10,061 nucleotides of DNA from Propionibacteriaceae bacterium (GCA_031254155.1 JAIRVA010000115.1:1-10061), one strand, 5' to 3'; shown: positions 1-7,224, counted from the stretch's first letter. A program made the numbers and translations. The notes: generated by a model not told the origin, from the sequence alone.

Positions 1-3000
1 CCGCCACACTACCGGACTCGTCGCCCTTGAGGGTGAACTGGTGCGTCCCGACAGCGCTGGTGGCCGCGAGCGCGACGGTGAACGCCACCGTACCCTCGCC
101 GTCCGCCGTCTGGCAACCGAAGTTGACGTTGTCAGGGGTCAGCGTCAGGCACACCCGCTCGCCGGCGTTGAAGTGGTAGCCGGTGACCGTCTCGGTGTCA
201 CCCGGGTGCGGGGTGGGATTGGAGACCGTGATCGCCAGCTTGCTCACCGTGATCGTCGTCTCCGGCGACTCGTTCCCCGCCGGATCGGTCACAGTCACCC
301 GGATCGTCGACCCCGGTTCCAGTGGTTCCACCGGCGTGCAGGTGAACGTGCCATCGTCCGCGACCACGACCGCGCCCTCCGCACACTCGACAGTCTTCCC
401 GTCCTTGTCCTTGATGGTCACCGTCGTGCCCGGCTCCCCCTTGCCCGTGACCTTGCTGCCGTTCGACGGGTTCACCACCGGCGCCGTGGGCGCCTTCGTG
501 TCGAGAGGCTTCGTGACCGACGCCGACTCATTGCCCGCCGGATCGGTCGCCCACACGGTGACCGTGCCCGAGACCATGCCGGCCGGGGTCGGGTAAGTCC
601 AACTCCCGTCCGGCGCCACGACGACACCCGTAGTCACGTCGGCGGTCGGCCACGTGATTGTCACCGTCGTGCCAGGGTCGAGCGGGTTCGGCGTATCGGG
701 CACGTACCCCGCCACGACGCGGATGTTCGCGGTCCGGATGACCGGCGTGTTCGGCAGATCCGGGTCGAGCGTCTTGTGGGCCGGTTCCGACTCGTTACCA
801 GCCGCATCCGTCGCCACGGCCGTGATCTCGCCCGGTTGGGCGTCGGCTGGCGTCGGCACCTTCCAGGTCCCGTCCGCGCCGACCTTTGTCGTCGCCGTCC
901 CGTGGCCAGCCTTGGTGGGGTACGTGACCGTGATCGTCGCCCCGGCTTCCGCTGTGCCGGAGATCTCGGTCTTGTTGGCCACCTTGATATCCGGCTTGTC
1001 CGGCGCCTGGGTATCGATCGTCACCCGGACCGAGTTCGACGAGGCCGAATCGTCCGACGTGGCGGTCCGCTGCGTCGCGTACAGAACGTATGTCCCGTCG
1101 AGCAGGGCCTTCGAGCAAGTCCAGTTCCCGGTCGCACCGACCGTCGTCCCACAGACCTTCGATTCGCCGACCCAGACGGTCAGGAGCTTCCCGGCCTCAC
1201 CCGTACCGCTGATGACGAGCGGTTTCGCCTTCGTCACCGTGTTGGTCGCGGGGCTGCCGATGACCGGGGCCGGGGGCACCTGGTCGTCGACGAAGGCCAC
1301 GGTGACCGGCTGCTTCGACGCGACGGGCGACCGGTAGACCTCGCCGGCCGCGATCTTGGCGTGGACCTGGACCGCCTCGACGGTGGCATCAGACACCTGC
1401 GCCAACGCCAACCCGGCCGCGTCAGTCGTCCCCTGCTGGACGACGAGCAACGCGCTGCTGCCGTCGCCCAGCCAGAAGTCCACCGGCTCATCGGGAACGG
1501 GGTTACAGTTCGCGTCGACGACCGTCGCGGTCACGTGAGACGGCCCCGGGATCTGCACGCGGAGCGGGTCGGCGGCCAGGAAGGTCCCTTCGCGCTGCTG
1601 ACCGGTCACGGGGTCCGTGCAGTCGCCCGGCACGCCCGGCCCGGCGGCGAACGGGATCGGCAGTACGCCGCCCACGCGCTGCCCGGCGTACTTCACCGTC
1701 GCCGTTATCGCCGCCGCCGCGACCTTCGTCGTGAAGGTCACCGTGTACGTGCCGTCATGGTGGTTGACCACCGGCGACGACACCGTGACGTTGGCGCTTG
1801 ACGCCGCGAACGTGATGTCGGCCACCGCCACATCGGTGCGCAGGTTCCCCCCCGCATCCTTGGCCGTCAGCGTACCCGTGTACGCCGCCCGGCCGTCCGC
1901 CGCCACCCACGTGGTCTTGTCCGTGAGGTTGGCCGTCGGGGTGATGGTGAACAGCGAGCGGGTCGTGCTCAGCGGACCGGGCACGAAAGTGATCGTCACC
2001 GGGGACTGGCTAATTTCGGCCGCCACGTCGTCCACCAGGATGCTGGCGTGCACCTTGACGGGCTCGGCCACCGTGTCAGAAACGGTCGCCGTCGCCGTGC
2101 CGTCCGCCGCCGTGATCCCCCGCGTGACCGTCAGCTTGGCCGCGGTCCCCGGGTCGATGGTGAAGGTGACCGCCTCGCCCTCGACCGGGTTGCAGTAGAA
2201 GTCCGTCACGTAGGCCGTCGCGGTCGCCGTACTACCCGCGGTGGGGTTCGTCGGCGCCGCCGCCAGGTGGGTACCCGGCTGCCGCGACCCGTCGTACGGG
2301 TCCGTACACTCGCCGGGAACAGCCTTACCCGTCTTGAACGGGATCGGCAGGAGATCACCGACGGGCCGGTTCTGGTAGGTCAGCGACGCCGTCGTGGTGG
2401 CGTCCGCGACCTTCGAGGTGTACTCGACCGTGTACGTCCCGGGGCCCGTACGAGTGACGGCCGTCATCGTCACCGCGGTACTCGACTTGTCGAACACGAT
2501 GTTGCCGAGAACGAGTTGGTTCAGCGGGTTACCCCGCGAGTCCTTGGCTGTGAACGTGCCGGTGTACGCCGCCACGCCGTTATCCTCGACCCAGGTGGTC
2601 TTGTCAGCGAGGTCCGCCGCCGGCGAGACGGTGAACGTGGACAGCGTGAAGTCGACGTCCCCCTCCTTGAACGTGATGGTGAGCGGCGAGCGGGCGATGT
2701 CGGTGTCCCGGCCCTGGTACATGATCGTGGCGTGCACGGGGACGGCTTCAGCCGTGGTGTCGTCGACCGTCGCGTACGCTTTCCCGGCTGGATCGGTCAC
2801 CGCCTGGATCACGGCCAGCGCGGCCTGTGTCTGGCCGCCGAGGCTGAAGGTGACAGGCTCGCCCTTGACGGGGTTGCAGTTCGCATCCGTGACGTACGCC
2901 GTCACGTCGGCGGTCTCGCCGATCGCCGGACTCATCGGATCGGCCTCGAGGTGCGTCCCCGGTTTCGTCGACCCGTCGATCGGATCCGTGCACTCACCAA

Positions 3001-6000
3001 TGACTGGCGGGCCCGCCACGAACGGGATCGGCAACGCCGTCCCGATCGGGCCGTTTTGGTATTTCAACGACGCCAGCGGATCCGCCGACGCCACCTTCGA
3101 CGTGAACGTCACCGTGTACCGGCCGTTGCCCGCGTTGTGAACCGGCGTCGACACGGTCACCGACCCCGTCGCCGCAAACACAATGTCCGTCGGCGTGAGG
3201 TTCGACAACAGGTTCCGCTTGCGGTCCATGGCCGTGAACGTCCCCGTGTACGCCGCCACACCGTCCGCCGTCACCCACGTCGAGTCGTCTGCCAGCACCG
3301 GGACCGGCGACACCGTGAAGGTCGACAGCGTCGGATCGACCCCGCCCTCGGTGAACGTCACCGTCACGGGCGACAGGGCGATATCCGTGTCCTGACCCTG
3401 GTACATGATCGTGGCGTGCACCCGGACCGGCTCAGCAGCATCGTCGGCCACCGTCGCGACGGCCGTGCCGTTCGCGTCCGTCGTACCGTTGACAACTGTC
3501 AACACCGCGCTCGACCCCGGCTCCAGACCGAAGGTCACGGGCTCGTCCTCGACCGGGTTGCAGTAGCGGTCTGTCACGTACGCCGTCGCGGTCGACGTCC
3601 CGCCGGCCCCCAGGGTCGTCGGCGCCGCCACGAGGTGCGTGCCCGGCTTCAGCGACCCGTCGAGCGGATCCGTGCACTCACCAATGACTGGCGGGCCCGC
3701 CACGAACGGGATCGGCAACGCCTCCCCAATGGTGCGGCCGCCGACCGTGAGCGACGCGGTGGTCGTGGCGTCCACCTTCTTGGAGGTGAAGGTCGCCGTC
3801 CAGGTACCAGCCCCGGCGGGAGCCGGCGCCGACACCAGCACGTAGGACGCCGAGGCCGCGAAGTGGATGTCCGCCGCCGTGAGGTTCGTCACCAGGTTGT
3901 TGTGGCTGTCGCGCGCGACCAGCGTACCGGTGTAGCCGTCCGAACTGTCGACCGAGACCCACGTCTTGTCGTCGGCCAAGTTCGCCTCCGGAGTGATCGT
4001 GAACGTGCAGTTGTCCGGATCGACCAGATCGGGGAGGAAGGTGACATCCGCCGGCGAACCCGTCACGTCCGTCGGCGTACCACTGACGGACACCCGCGCG
4101 GAGAACTCCTTCGGGTACACCCCCGCGGCATCCGAGGTGATCTGGCCCGAGCACTGGCCCTGGGCATTGGTCAGACAGGAGTTGGCCCCGTCGATCTTCG
4201 TCGCCGAGGAGGCCGTGCTGAAGGTCACCGGCACGCCCTGCAGCGGCGTCGAATCCGCCGCCAGGACGGTCACGGTACCCGTGATGCCGGTCCCCACGGT
4301 GGTCGAGGTCTTGTCCAGTGTAAGCGTGGATTTGGCCGCGTCCGGATTCTTGGAGTACGTCACCTCGACGATGACGTCCGAGGCGGGCGCCGGGGTGTAC
4401 GAGAACTGGGCGCCGCTGGCCGACAGTGTCAGCGCGGGCGTCGCCACGACCGCCCCGGTCACGGTGTCTTTGATCGTGACGCCAGCGACGAACCACGCCG
4501 GGTCAGGTACGGTCGCTGTGAGGCTGACCGCCTGGCCGGCTGCGACACCGGTACCCGGCCCGACCGTCAGGGTGGTGTTGTCCGCAGTCAGCGGAGCCCC
4601 GCCAACGGTGAACGTCCCGGTGCCCCCGGTCGTCCGGGCCGCCGGTCGGTACACCGCATCGGCGACCGTGAACGCGTAGTCCTCAATCTCGCCCGGGGTC
4701 GTCCAGCCGGTCGCCGACCAGTAATCACCCGTGTTCGTCGGCCCGGCCTGCGGGACCGTCGAGGCGTCGGCGCGGAACTGGACGACCGGCGCGCCGGACA
4801 TCACTCCGGCGGTCTGGAACTGGAATGTTCCCGTCGCTTTGCCCCCGCTCACCGTCGGCTGCCACGCCGGAGCGGCGGCCCAGGTGTCGTTACCCGCCCC
4901 CGTCGCCCAGCCGGTGACTTTCGCCGAGCTGGCCTGGGAACCGGTGACATCGCCCACCAGGGTGTACGCCTCGGTCGCTGCCAGCACCGTGCCCGCGAGC
5001 GGGACCGGGCCGGCGTAGGAGTCGAAGTACAGACCGTCGTCCGTCCCGTTGTGGGCGGCATTATCGGCGGCCGGGCCGGCGTACACGCCCATCGTCGCCC
5101 CCAGTTGGACCTTGGGCGCCGGGCCGTTGAGGTGGACCGGCACAGTGCTGCCCGTCGCGGGACCGGCGTGGGCATCACCGTACGACCCGGCGGTCGTGAC
5201 ACCGAAGTCGGCGTTCGCGACCTCCTGGTCCGTCGTGATCGCAATCGTGGAGTACATCGCCATCGCACCCGGTTGTGTCGCGGTGTCCGTACCCGCGGCG
5301 GCGAGGCCGGTCGGCAGCGCCGGATCGGGCGCCGGCTGGACGAGCGCGCCCTCGCAGACGCCGGCCGCCGTGACATCGCCGTTCGCGCACTTCGCGACAA
5401 CCGGGTTCAGCTTCCCGCCAGCCAAGGCGTAGGTCTGCAGCGCGTTGACGCCGTCGATCTGCGGCTGGACGAGCCGCACGATGTAGTCGCCGTTGCCGGC
5501 CACCAGGAACGAGTAGTTGCCCGACCCGTCCGTCGTCCGCTGGCCCTGATACACAAACGTCCCCGACGCGTTCTTCAGGTAGAGGGCGACGGTCTGGCCG
5601 GACAAACCAGCCTCGCTGCTGTCGATCGTCCCGCTGGCGTTGGCGTCGTTGTAGACGTGACCCTGGACGACCCGGGCCGTCTGGCCCGTCGCGAGGTCCT
5701 GCATGTAGGTCTGCACGGTGCCCATGGCGGCACCGCTCATGTTGTAGGCGTAGCCGGACATCGGGTTGACCTGGATCAGCTGGCCACCCGCCTGGTACTC
5801 CGTCACGTACAACATGCCCTGGTAGAAGGCCGAACCGTAGTTGTAGGTCCCGCCGGCCGCATAGGTGGCCGCGCCGCCGCCCTGCGACGGGCCGGCCTGG
5901 ATCGGGGTCACCAGGTTGTACGTCCAGGGCGCGCCATTCTCACCCGGCACGACCTTGACGAGCCAGACCCGGCTCGCCGCGCCCAGCCCGAACGCCGGGG

Positions 6001-6907
6001 CGGCCGATGTCGACACGACCTGGATGTACGCGTCGCCCAGGGCGTCCAGCGCGAAGTCGGACGACACGTACCCCTGAAGGCCGCAGCCGGGGCCGGTGCT
6101 CTCGCCGAAGATCGCATCCGATGTAGTCAGCGGCTGGATCCGGTCGGAGAAGTTGTACGCGCCCGTCGTAGGATTAAGGATCATCATCGAGTACATGCCC
6201 TGCAACGTGCTGCACTCGCCGTCGCTGAAGAAGATCTCGCCGGTCTTCTGGATGACCTCGCCGCCCGACCAGTAGTTGTACCCGCCGGCCGTCGTCCGGC
6301 CGAGGGCCGCCGAGTTCGGCACCATGAGGATGTCCGGGACCGTGGCGCCCGGCGCGAACCGGAAGACCGGCGAGTAGTTGGCCGGGTTCGCGGTGATGCC
6401 CAACGCCGTCCGCTGGGCGGGGGTGATGTAGTTGATGAAGTCCCAGCCCCAGAGGTAGGCGTACTTCTGCCCGCGCGTGCCGTAGGGATCAGCATCGACC
6501 GCGATCGTCGACAGCGGGTTGCTTTCCATCCCCGCCAACGCCGCGTTGCCGTGCGCGATCAGTTGCTGGCCGGCCTTGTTCGGCGCCGCACCGTCGCGGG
6601 CGAACGTCAGGATCGTACCGTAGTCGTTGTACGACACACCGTACAGCGTGCCGCTGTCAATCGGCGTCATCGGCGCGGTCAGGGCGGCACCGACGGGTTG
6701 CGCCGAGTGCCAGCCGCCGGTGTCAGTGATGACACCCTGCTTCGCGGCCGCGCTGGCCGGCGCGGCCAGCAGCGTGTTGCCGAGGAACAACCCCCCGACC
6801 ATGAGTGTGAACGATGTGAGTACGGTGACCGGTTTGGCCCACCGTTTTCCGGATCGACTGACCATTCCGGACCTGTCCGGCGTTGTCAACGACGCATTAC
6901 TCCCCAT
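1..6907 (-). CDS. Giant multidomain Ig-repeat surface protein (C-terminus beyond left edge)
   Basis: The minus-strand frame is open from 6907 to base 1: 2,302 codons, no stop. The product is exported and probably acts on the cell surface in adhesion, as a stalk or in biofilm. Domains by residue: signal peptide 1-53; unassigned domain 54-410 with aromatic/Gly-rich beta features; SdrD-B/Cna-B-like domain about 411-501; GEVED-like domain about 563-748 ending in GEIEDYAFTV; Ig-like region 749-858; Big_1-like domain about 859-959; four tandem 228-229-residue modules 962-1874; four Ig-like repeats 1875-2223 with GTGEAG, GTAEAG and DPAGNES signatures; start of a further beta domain 2224-2302. Any LPXTG or other anchor would lie off the window, so attachment is unproven. 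ATG at 6907 follows GGGGGG by 8 nt; the in-frame ATG at 6865 (AGG 6 nt upstream) would give a standard 39-residue signal peptide, so the start is uncertain by 14 codons. Family-level calls are from recognised motifs; the specific ligand is unknown. Confidence 0.93.
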   Translation of the reverse strand, partial: MGSNASLTTPDRSGMVSRSGKRWAKPVTVLTSFTLMVGGLFLGNTLLAAPASAAAKQGVITDTGGWHSAQPVGAALTAPMTPIDSGTLYGVSYNDYGTILTFARDGAAPNKAGQQLIAHGNAALAGMESNPLSTIAVDADPYGTRGQKYAYLWGWDFINYITPAQRTALGITANPANYSPVFRFAPGATVPDILMVPNSAALGRTTAGGYNYWSGGEVIQKTGEIFFSDGECSTLQGMYSMMILNPTTGAYNFSDRIQPLTTSDAIFGESTGPGCGLQGYVSSDFALDALGDAYIQVVSTSAAPAFGLGAASRVWLVKVVPGENGAPWTYNLVTPIQAGPSQGGGAATYAAGGTYNYGSAFYQGMLYVTEYQAGGQLIQVNPMSGYAYNMSGAAMGTVQTYMQDLATGQTARVVQGHVYNDANASGTIDSSEAGLSGQTVALYLKNASGTFVYQGQRTTDGSGNYSFLVAGNGDYIVRLVQPQIDGVNALQTYALAGGKLNPVVAKCANGDVTAAGVCEGALVQPAPDPALPTGLAAAGTDTATQPGAMAMYSTIAITTDQEVANADFGVTTAGSYGDAHAGPATGSTVPVHLNGPAPKVQLGATMGVYAGPAADNAAHNGTDDGLYFDSYAGPVPLAGTVLAATEAYTLVGDVTGSQASSAKVTGWATGAGNDTWAAAPAWQPTVSGGKATGTFQFQTAGVMSGAPVVQFRADASTVPQAGPTNTGDYWSATGWTTPGEIEDYAFTVADAVYRPAARTTGGTGTFTVGGAPLTADNTTLTVGPGTGVAAGQAVSLTATVPDPAWFVAGVTIKDTVTGAVVATPALTLSASGAQFSYTPAPASDVIVEVTYSKNPDAAKSTLTLDKTSTTVGTGITGTVTVLAADSTPLQGVPVTFSTASSATKIDGANSCLTNAQGQCSGQITSDAAGVYPKEFSARVSVSGTPTDVTGSPADVTFLPDLVDPDNCTFTITPEANLADDKTWVSVDSSDGYTGTLVARDSHNNLVTNLTAADIHFAASASYVLVSAPAPAGAGTWTATFTSKKVDATTTASLTVGGRTIGEALPIPFVAGPPVIGECTDPLDGSLKPGTHLVAAPTTLGAGGTSTATAYVTDRYCNPVEDEPVTFGLEPGSSAVLTVVNGTTDANGTAVATVADDAAEPVRVHATIMYQGQDTDIALSPVTVTFTEGGVDPTLSTFTVSPVPVLADDSTWVTADGVAAYTGTFTAMDRKRNLLSNLTPTDIVFAATGSVTVSTPVHNAGNGRYTVTFTSKVASADPLASLKYQNGPIGTALPIPFVAGPPVIGECTDPIDGSTKPGTHLEADPMSPAIGETADVTAYVTDANCNPVKGEPVTFSLGGQTQAALAVIQAVTDPAGKAYATVDDTTAEAVPVHATIMYQGRDTDIARSPLTITFKEGDVDFTLSTFTVSPAADLADKTTWVEDNGVAAYTGTFTAKDSRGNPLNQLVLGNIVFDKSSTAVTMTAVTRTGPGTYTVEYTSKVADATTTASLTYQNRPVGDLLPIPFKTGKAVPGECTDPYDGSRQPGTHLAAAPTNPTAGSTATATAYVTDFYCNPVEGEAVTFTIDPGTAAKLTVTRGITAADGTATATVSDTVAEPVKVHASILVDDVAAEISQSPVTITFVPGPLSTTRSLFTITPTANLTDKTTWVAADGRAAYTGTLTAKDAGGNLRTDVAVADITFAASSANVTVSSPVVNHHDGTYTVTFTTKVAAAAITATVKYAGQRVGGVLPIPFAAGPGVPGDCTDPVTGQQREGTFLAADPLRVQIPGPSHVTATVVDANCNPVPDEPVDFWLGDGSSALLVVQQGTTDAAGLALAQVSDATVEAVQVHAKIAAGEVYRSPVASKQPVTVAFVDDQVPPAPVIGSPATNTVTKAKPLVISGTGEAGKLLTVWVGESKVCGTTVGATGNWTCSKALLDGTYVLYATQRTATSDDSASSNSVRVTIDTQAPDKPDIKVANKTEISGTAEAGATITVTYPTKAGHGTATTKVGADGTWKVPTPADAQPGEITAVATDAAGNESEPAHKTLDPDLPNTPVIRTANIRVVAGYVPDTPNPLDPGTTVTITWPTADVTTGVVVAPDGSWTYPTPAGMVSGTVTVWATDPAGNESASVTKPLDTKAPTAPVVNPSNGSKVTGKGEPGTTVTIKDKDGKTVECAEGAVVVADDGTFTCTPVEPLEPGSTIRVTVTDPAGNESPETTITVSKLAITVSNPTPHPGDTETVTGYHFNAGERVCLTLTPDNVNFGCQTADGEGTVAFTVALAATSAVGTHQFTLKGDESGSVA
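240..1285 (-). repeat. Four bacterial Ig-like repeats (Big_6 / Ig_3_5 type)
   Basis: Four divergent repeats of about 81-93 residues lie at about 1007-1285, 763-1006, 494-762 and 240-493. Each starts with a Pro-rich strand (PPAPVI, APDKPDI, LPNTPVI, APTAPVV), then usually a G-x-(G/A)-E-(A/P)-G turn, V-T-(I/V) strand, (D)G-(T/N/S)-W/F and, in the last three, an ATD-AGNESE or VTDPAGNES ending. The third repeat has a longer, altered turn (DTPNPLDPGTTVTI). At DNA level they are far more diverged than the 684-bp modules, so they are an older array. Repeats 1 and 4 contain a Cys pair. Confidence 0.85.
2712..2737. repeat. 26-bp exact direct repeat (also at 3396-3421)
   Basis: The 26 bases encoding VHATIMYQG are identical at 2712-2737 and 3396-3421, again 684 bp apart. 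This second homogenised patch lies in the Big_1-like half of units B and A of the tandem array. Confidence 0.9.
2981..3038. repeat. 58-bp exact direct repeat, copy 1
   Basis: These 58 bases are identical, base for base, to 3665-3722, exactly 684 bp away. They encode the LPIPFVAGPPVIGECTDP linker between the two halves of a module. Identity at synonymous positions goes beyond what protein selection requires, so recent duplication or gene conversion between units A and B is likely. Confidence 0.95.
3665..3722. repeat. 58-bp exact direct repeat, copy 2
   Basis: This is the second copy of the block at 2981-3038. The flanking bases differ (GAG versus GAT on one side, CTC versus CGT on the other), which delimits the identical tract. 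Confidence 0.95.
4662..5220 (-). other. GEVED-type beta domain
   Basis: The segment begins ADFGVTTAGSYGDAHAG and ends TTPGEIEDYAFTV, the two hallmark ends of the GEVED domain found after SdrD-B or DUF11-type modules in bacterial surface proteins. Between them are Trp- and Gly-rich strands and the stretch PVVQFRADAST, equivalent to the usual ARFR-like strand. The module is structural or adhesive; no enzymatic role is known to me. The order SdrD-B then GEVED is typical for the class. Confidence 0.7.
5405..5677 (-). other. SdrD-B / Cna-B-like domain with calcium-type loop
   Basis: Residues about 411-501 start GHVYNDANASGTIDSSEAGL, which matches the opening of SdrD-B-like domains: a D-x-N-x-(D/S)-G-x-x-D-x-x-E EF-hand-like loop followed by GLSGQTVALYL. 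The rest alternates short beta strands (TTDGSGNYSFLVAGNGDYIVRL), the usual pattern for a Cna-B/prealbumin-like fold. In the family this module stiffens surface stalks and binds Ca2+. Calcium binding here is inferred from the loop only; one consensus Asp is Ser. Confidence 0.72.
5678..6748 (-). other. Unassigned N-terminal extracellular domain of the giant protein
   Basis: These roughly 357 residues follow the signal peptide and precede the SdrD-B-like domain. The segment is rich in Tyr, Gly, Asn and Trp with short beta-like stretches (YGVSYNDYG, AYLWGWDFINYI, GEVIQKTGEIFFSDGE, GMLYVTEYQAGGQLIQV), reminiscent of propeller-like N-terminal regions seen before SdrD-B domains in other actinobacterial surface proteins. 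It is not repetitive, unlike the rest of the protein, so it is the likeliest ligand-binding part. No catalytic motif is visible. The propeller suggestion is weak pattern recognition, not an assignment. Confidence 0.4.
6749..6907 (-). other. Signal peptide region of the giant surface protein
   Basis: After the 14-residue segment before the second in-frame Met comes a typical Sec signal peptide. It has a basic n-region (MVSRSGKRWAKP), a hydrophobic core of about 20 residues (VTVLTSFTLMVGGLFLGN) and a c-region ending PASA before AAKQG, which gives an AxA-type cleavage site after residue 53 of the long form. No lipobox cysteine follows, so this is not a lipoprotein. The shape is the main argument that 6865 could be the true start. 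Confidence 0.85.
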
Positions 6908-6976
6908 TATCTGGACCCCCCAGTCTTCCGCAGCCGATGTCTGCACTTGGTCGTCGGCGGCGCGGCAGAAAGCCAC

Positions 6977-6993
6977 GTCACCTGCAAAGTGAC
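6977..6993. promoter_or_regulatory. Second dyad GTCAC-N7-GTGAC in the leader
   Basis: This is a perfect 5-bp inverted repeat with the same 7-bp spacing as the dyad at 7080-7096, and the two share GTCACC and CAA near the centre. It lies about 70 bp upstream of ATG 6907. It may be a second binding site or a small RNA stem. Confidence 0.33.
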
Positions 6994-7044
6994 ACTGGTT
7001 GAGCGAGTCGCACACGCGACAACTGGCAAGCCATATGCTGCCGA

Positions 7045-7075
7045 CCCCACGGCCCCCCGGCCCCGGTCGTCCCCC
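7045..7075 (-). promoter_or_regulatory. Potential G-quadruplex in leader of the giant gene
   Basis: Read on the minus strand, four G tracts occur in order with short loops: G5, 6-nt loop, G4, 2-nt loop, G6, 4-nt loop, G4. This satisfies the canonical G3+N1-7 quadruplex pattern. It lies about 20-50 nt downstream of the predicted transcription start and about 140 nt upstream of the start codon, so it would be in the RNA as well as the non-template DNA. Folding and function are unproven. Confidence 0.5.
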
Positions 7076-7079
7076 ACTT

Positions 7080-7096
7080 TGTCACCCACAATGACA
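7080..7096. promoter_or_regulatory. Operator-like dyad TGTCA-N7-TGACA
   Basis: This is a perfect 5-bp inverted repeat with a 7-bp spacer, overlapping the predicted transcription start of the minus-strand promoter. A related dyad, GTCAC-N7-GTGAC, lies at 6977-6993 in the leader. Position and symmetry fit a repressor operator; no regulator gene is in the window. Confidence 0.4.
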
Positions 7097-7102
7097 GATA
7101 CA

Positions 7103-7131
7103 TATATACCACCCGGTTCGGTACCCGTCAA
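7103..7131 (-). promoter_or_regulatory. Sigma-70-type promoter of the giant surface gene
   Basis: On the minus strand, TTGACG (7126-7131) is followed after exactly 17 bp by TATATA (7103-7108): five of six -35 matches, a good -10 and ideal spacing. Transcription would start near 7096-7097, leaving a leader of about 190 nt before ATG 6907. It is much the best promoter-like match I saw in the intergenic region. Confidence 0.72.
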
Positions 7132-7163
7132 TACTGGCGGGCCGGCATGGAGATCTTTCCCCA

Positions 7164-7192
7164 TTGACAGCGGGTACCGCGAGTGTGGGAAA
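7164..7192 (+). promoter_or_regulatory. Candidate promoter of the LRV membrane-protein gene
   Basis: A perfect TTGACA -35 lies at 7164-7169. The -10 region 16-18 bp downstream (TGTGGGAAACT, about 7184-7194) is poor, with only partial matches to TANNNT. The position, about 40 bp before the start codon, fits. It could depend on an activator or a different sigma factor; the evidence is the -35 alone. Confidence 0.4.
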
Positions 7193-7215
7193 CTGCCAGA
7201 AGAATTCGACCCGCT

Positions 7216-7224
7216 GGAGAGAGG
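7216..7224 (+). promoter_or_regulatory. Ribosome binding site deciding start 7229
   Basis: GGAGAGAGG lies 4 nt before ATG 7229. The same frame is open for thousands of bases upstream, so this site, together with the LRV domain beginning right after Met, is what fixes the start. The upstream in-frame ATG at 7093 lacks such a site. Confidence 0.8.

Larger units (their letters stand above)
1286..4025 (-). repeat. Four tandem 684-687 bp modules in the giant gene
   Basis: Anchors recur at exact spacing. The TGG of the (D)xTTWV motif lies at 3275, 2591 and 1907 (684 bp steps), and the block encoding LPIPF lies at 3709, 3025, 2341 and 1654 (684, 684, 687). Units are about 3342-4025 (A), 2658-3341 (B), 1974-2657 (C) and 1286-1973 (D, one codon longer). 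Each unit pairs an invasin-D3-like half (FTVSP, LADxTTWV, AAYTGT, YTVTFTSK) with a Big_1-like half (LPIPF, GECTDP, CNPV, EPVTF, VHAxI, SPVTITF). Every unit has two cysteines 37 residues apart; unit A has an extra Cys near its start. Function is presumably spacer/stalk extending the N-terminal domain. Confidence 0.92.

Noticed and set aside
41..1801. 586-codon plus-strand open frame
   Set aside because: It is another antisense shadow of the giant gene: Arg-rich, low-complexity, no signal or ribosome binding site, opposite recognised Ig-like repeats.
1286..4025. CRISPR array or mobile-element repeats
   Set aside because: The repeats are 684 bp, in frame, and coding; spacing and content match duplicated protein modules. 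No transposase, integrase, terminal inverted repeats or tRNA genes were found in the window.
3678..4496. 272-codon minus-strand frame overlapping the giant gene
   Set aside because: It is in a different minus frame from the giant gene, Gly/Arg/His-rich and without family resemblance. It is a frame shadow, not evidence of a frameshift, since the main frame is open right through.
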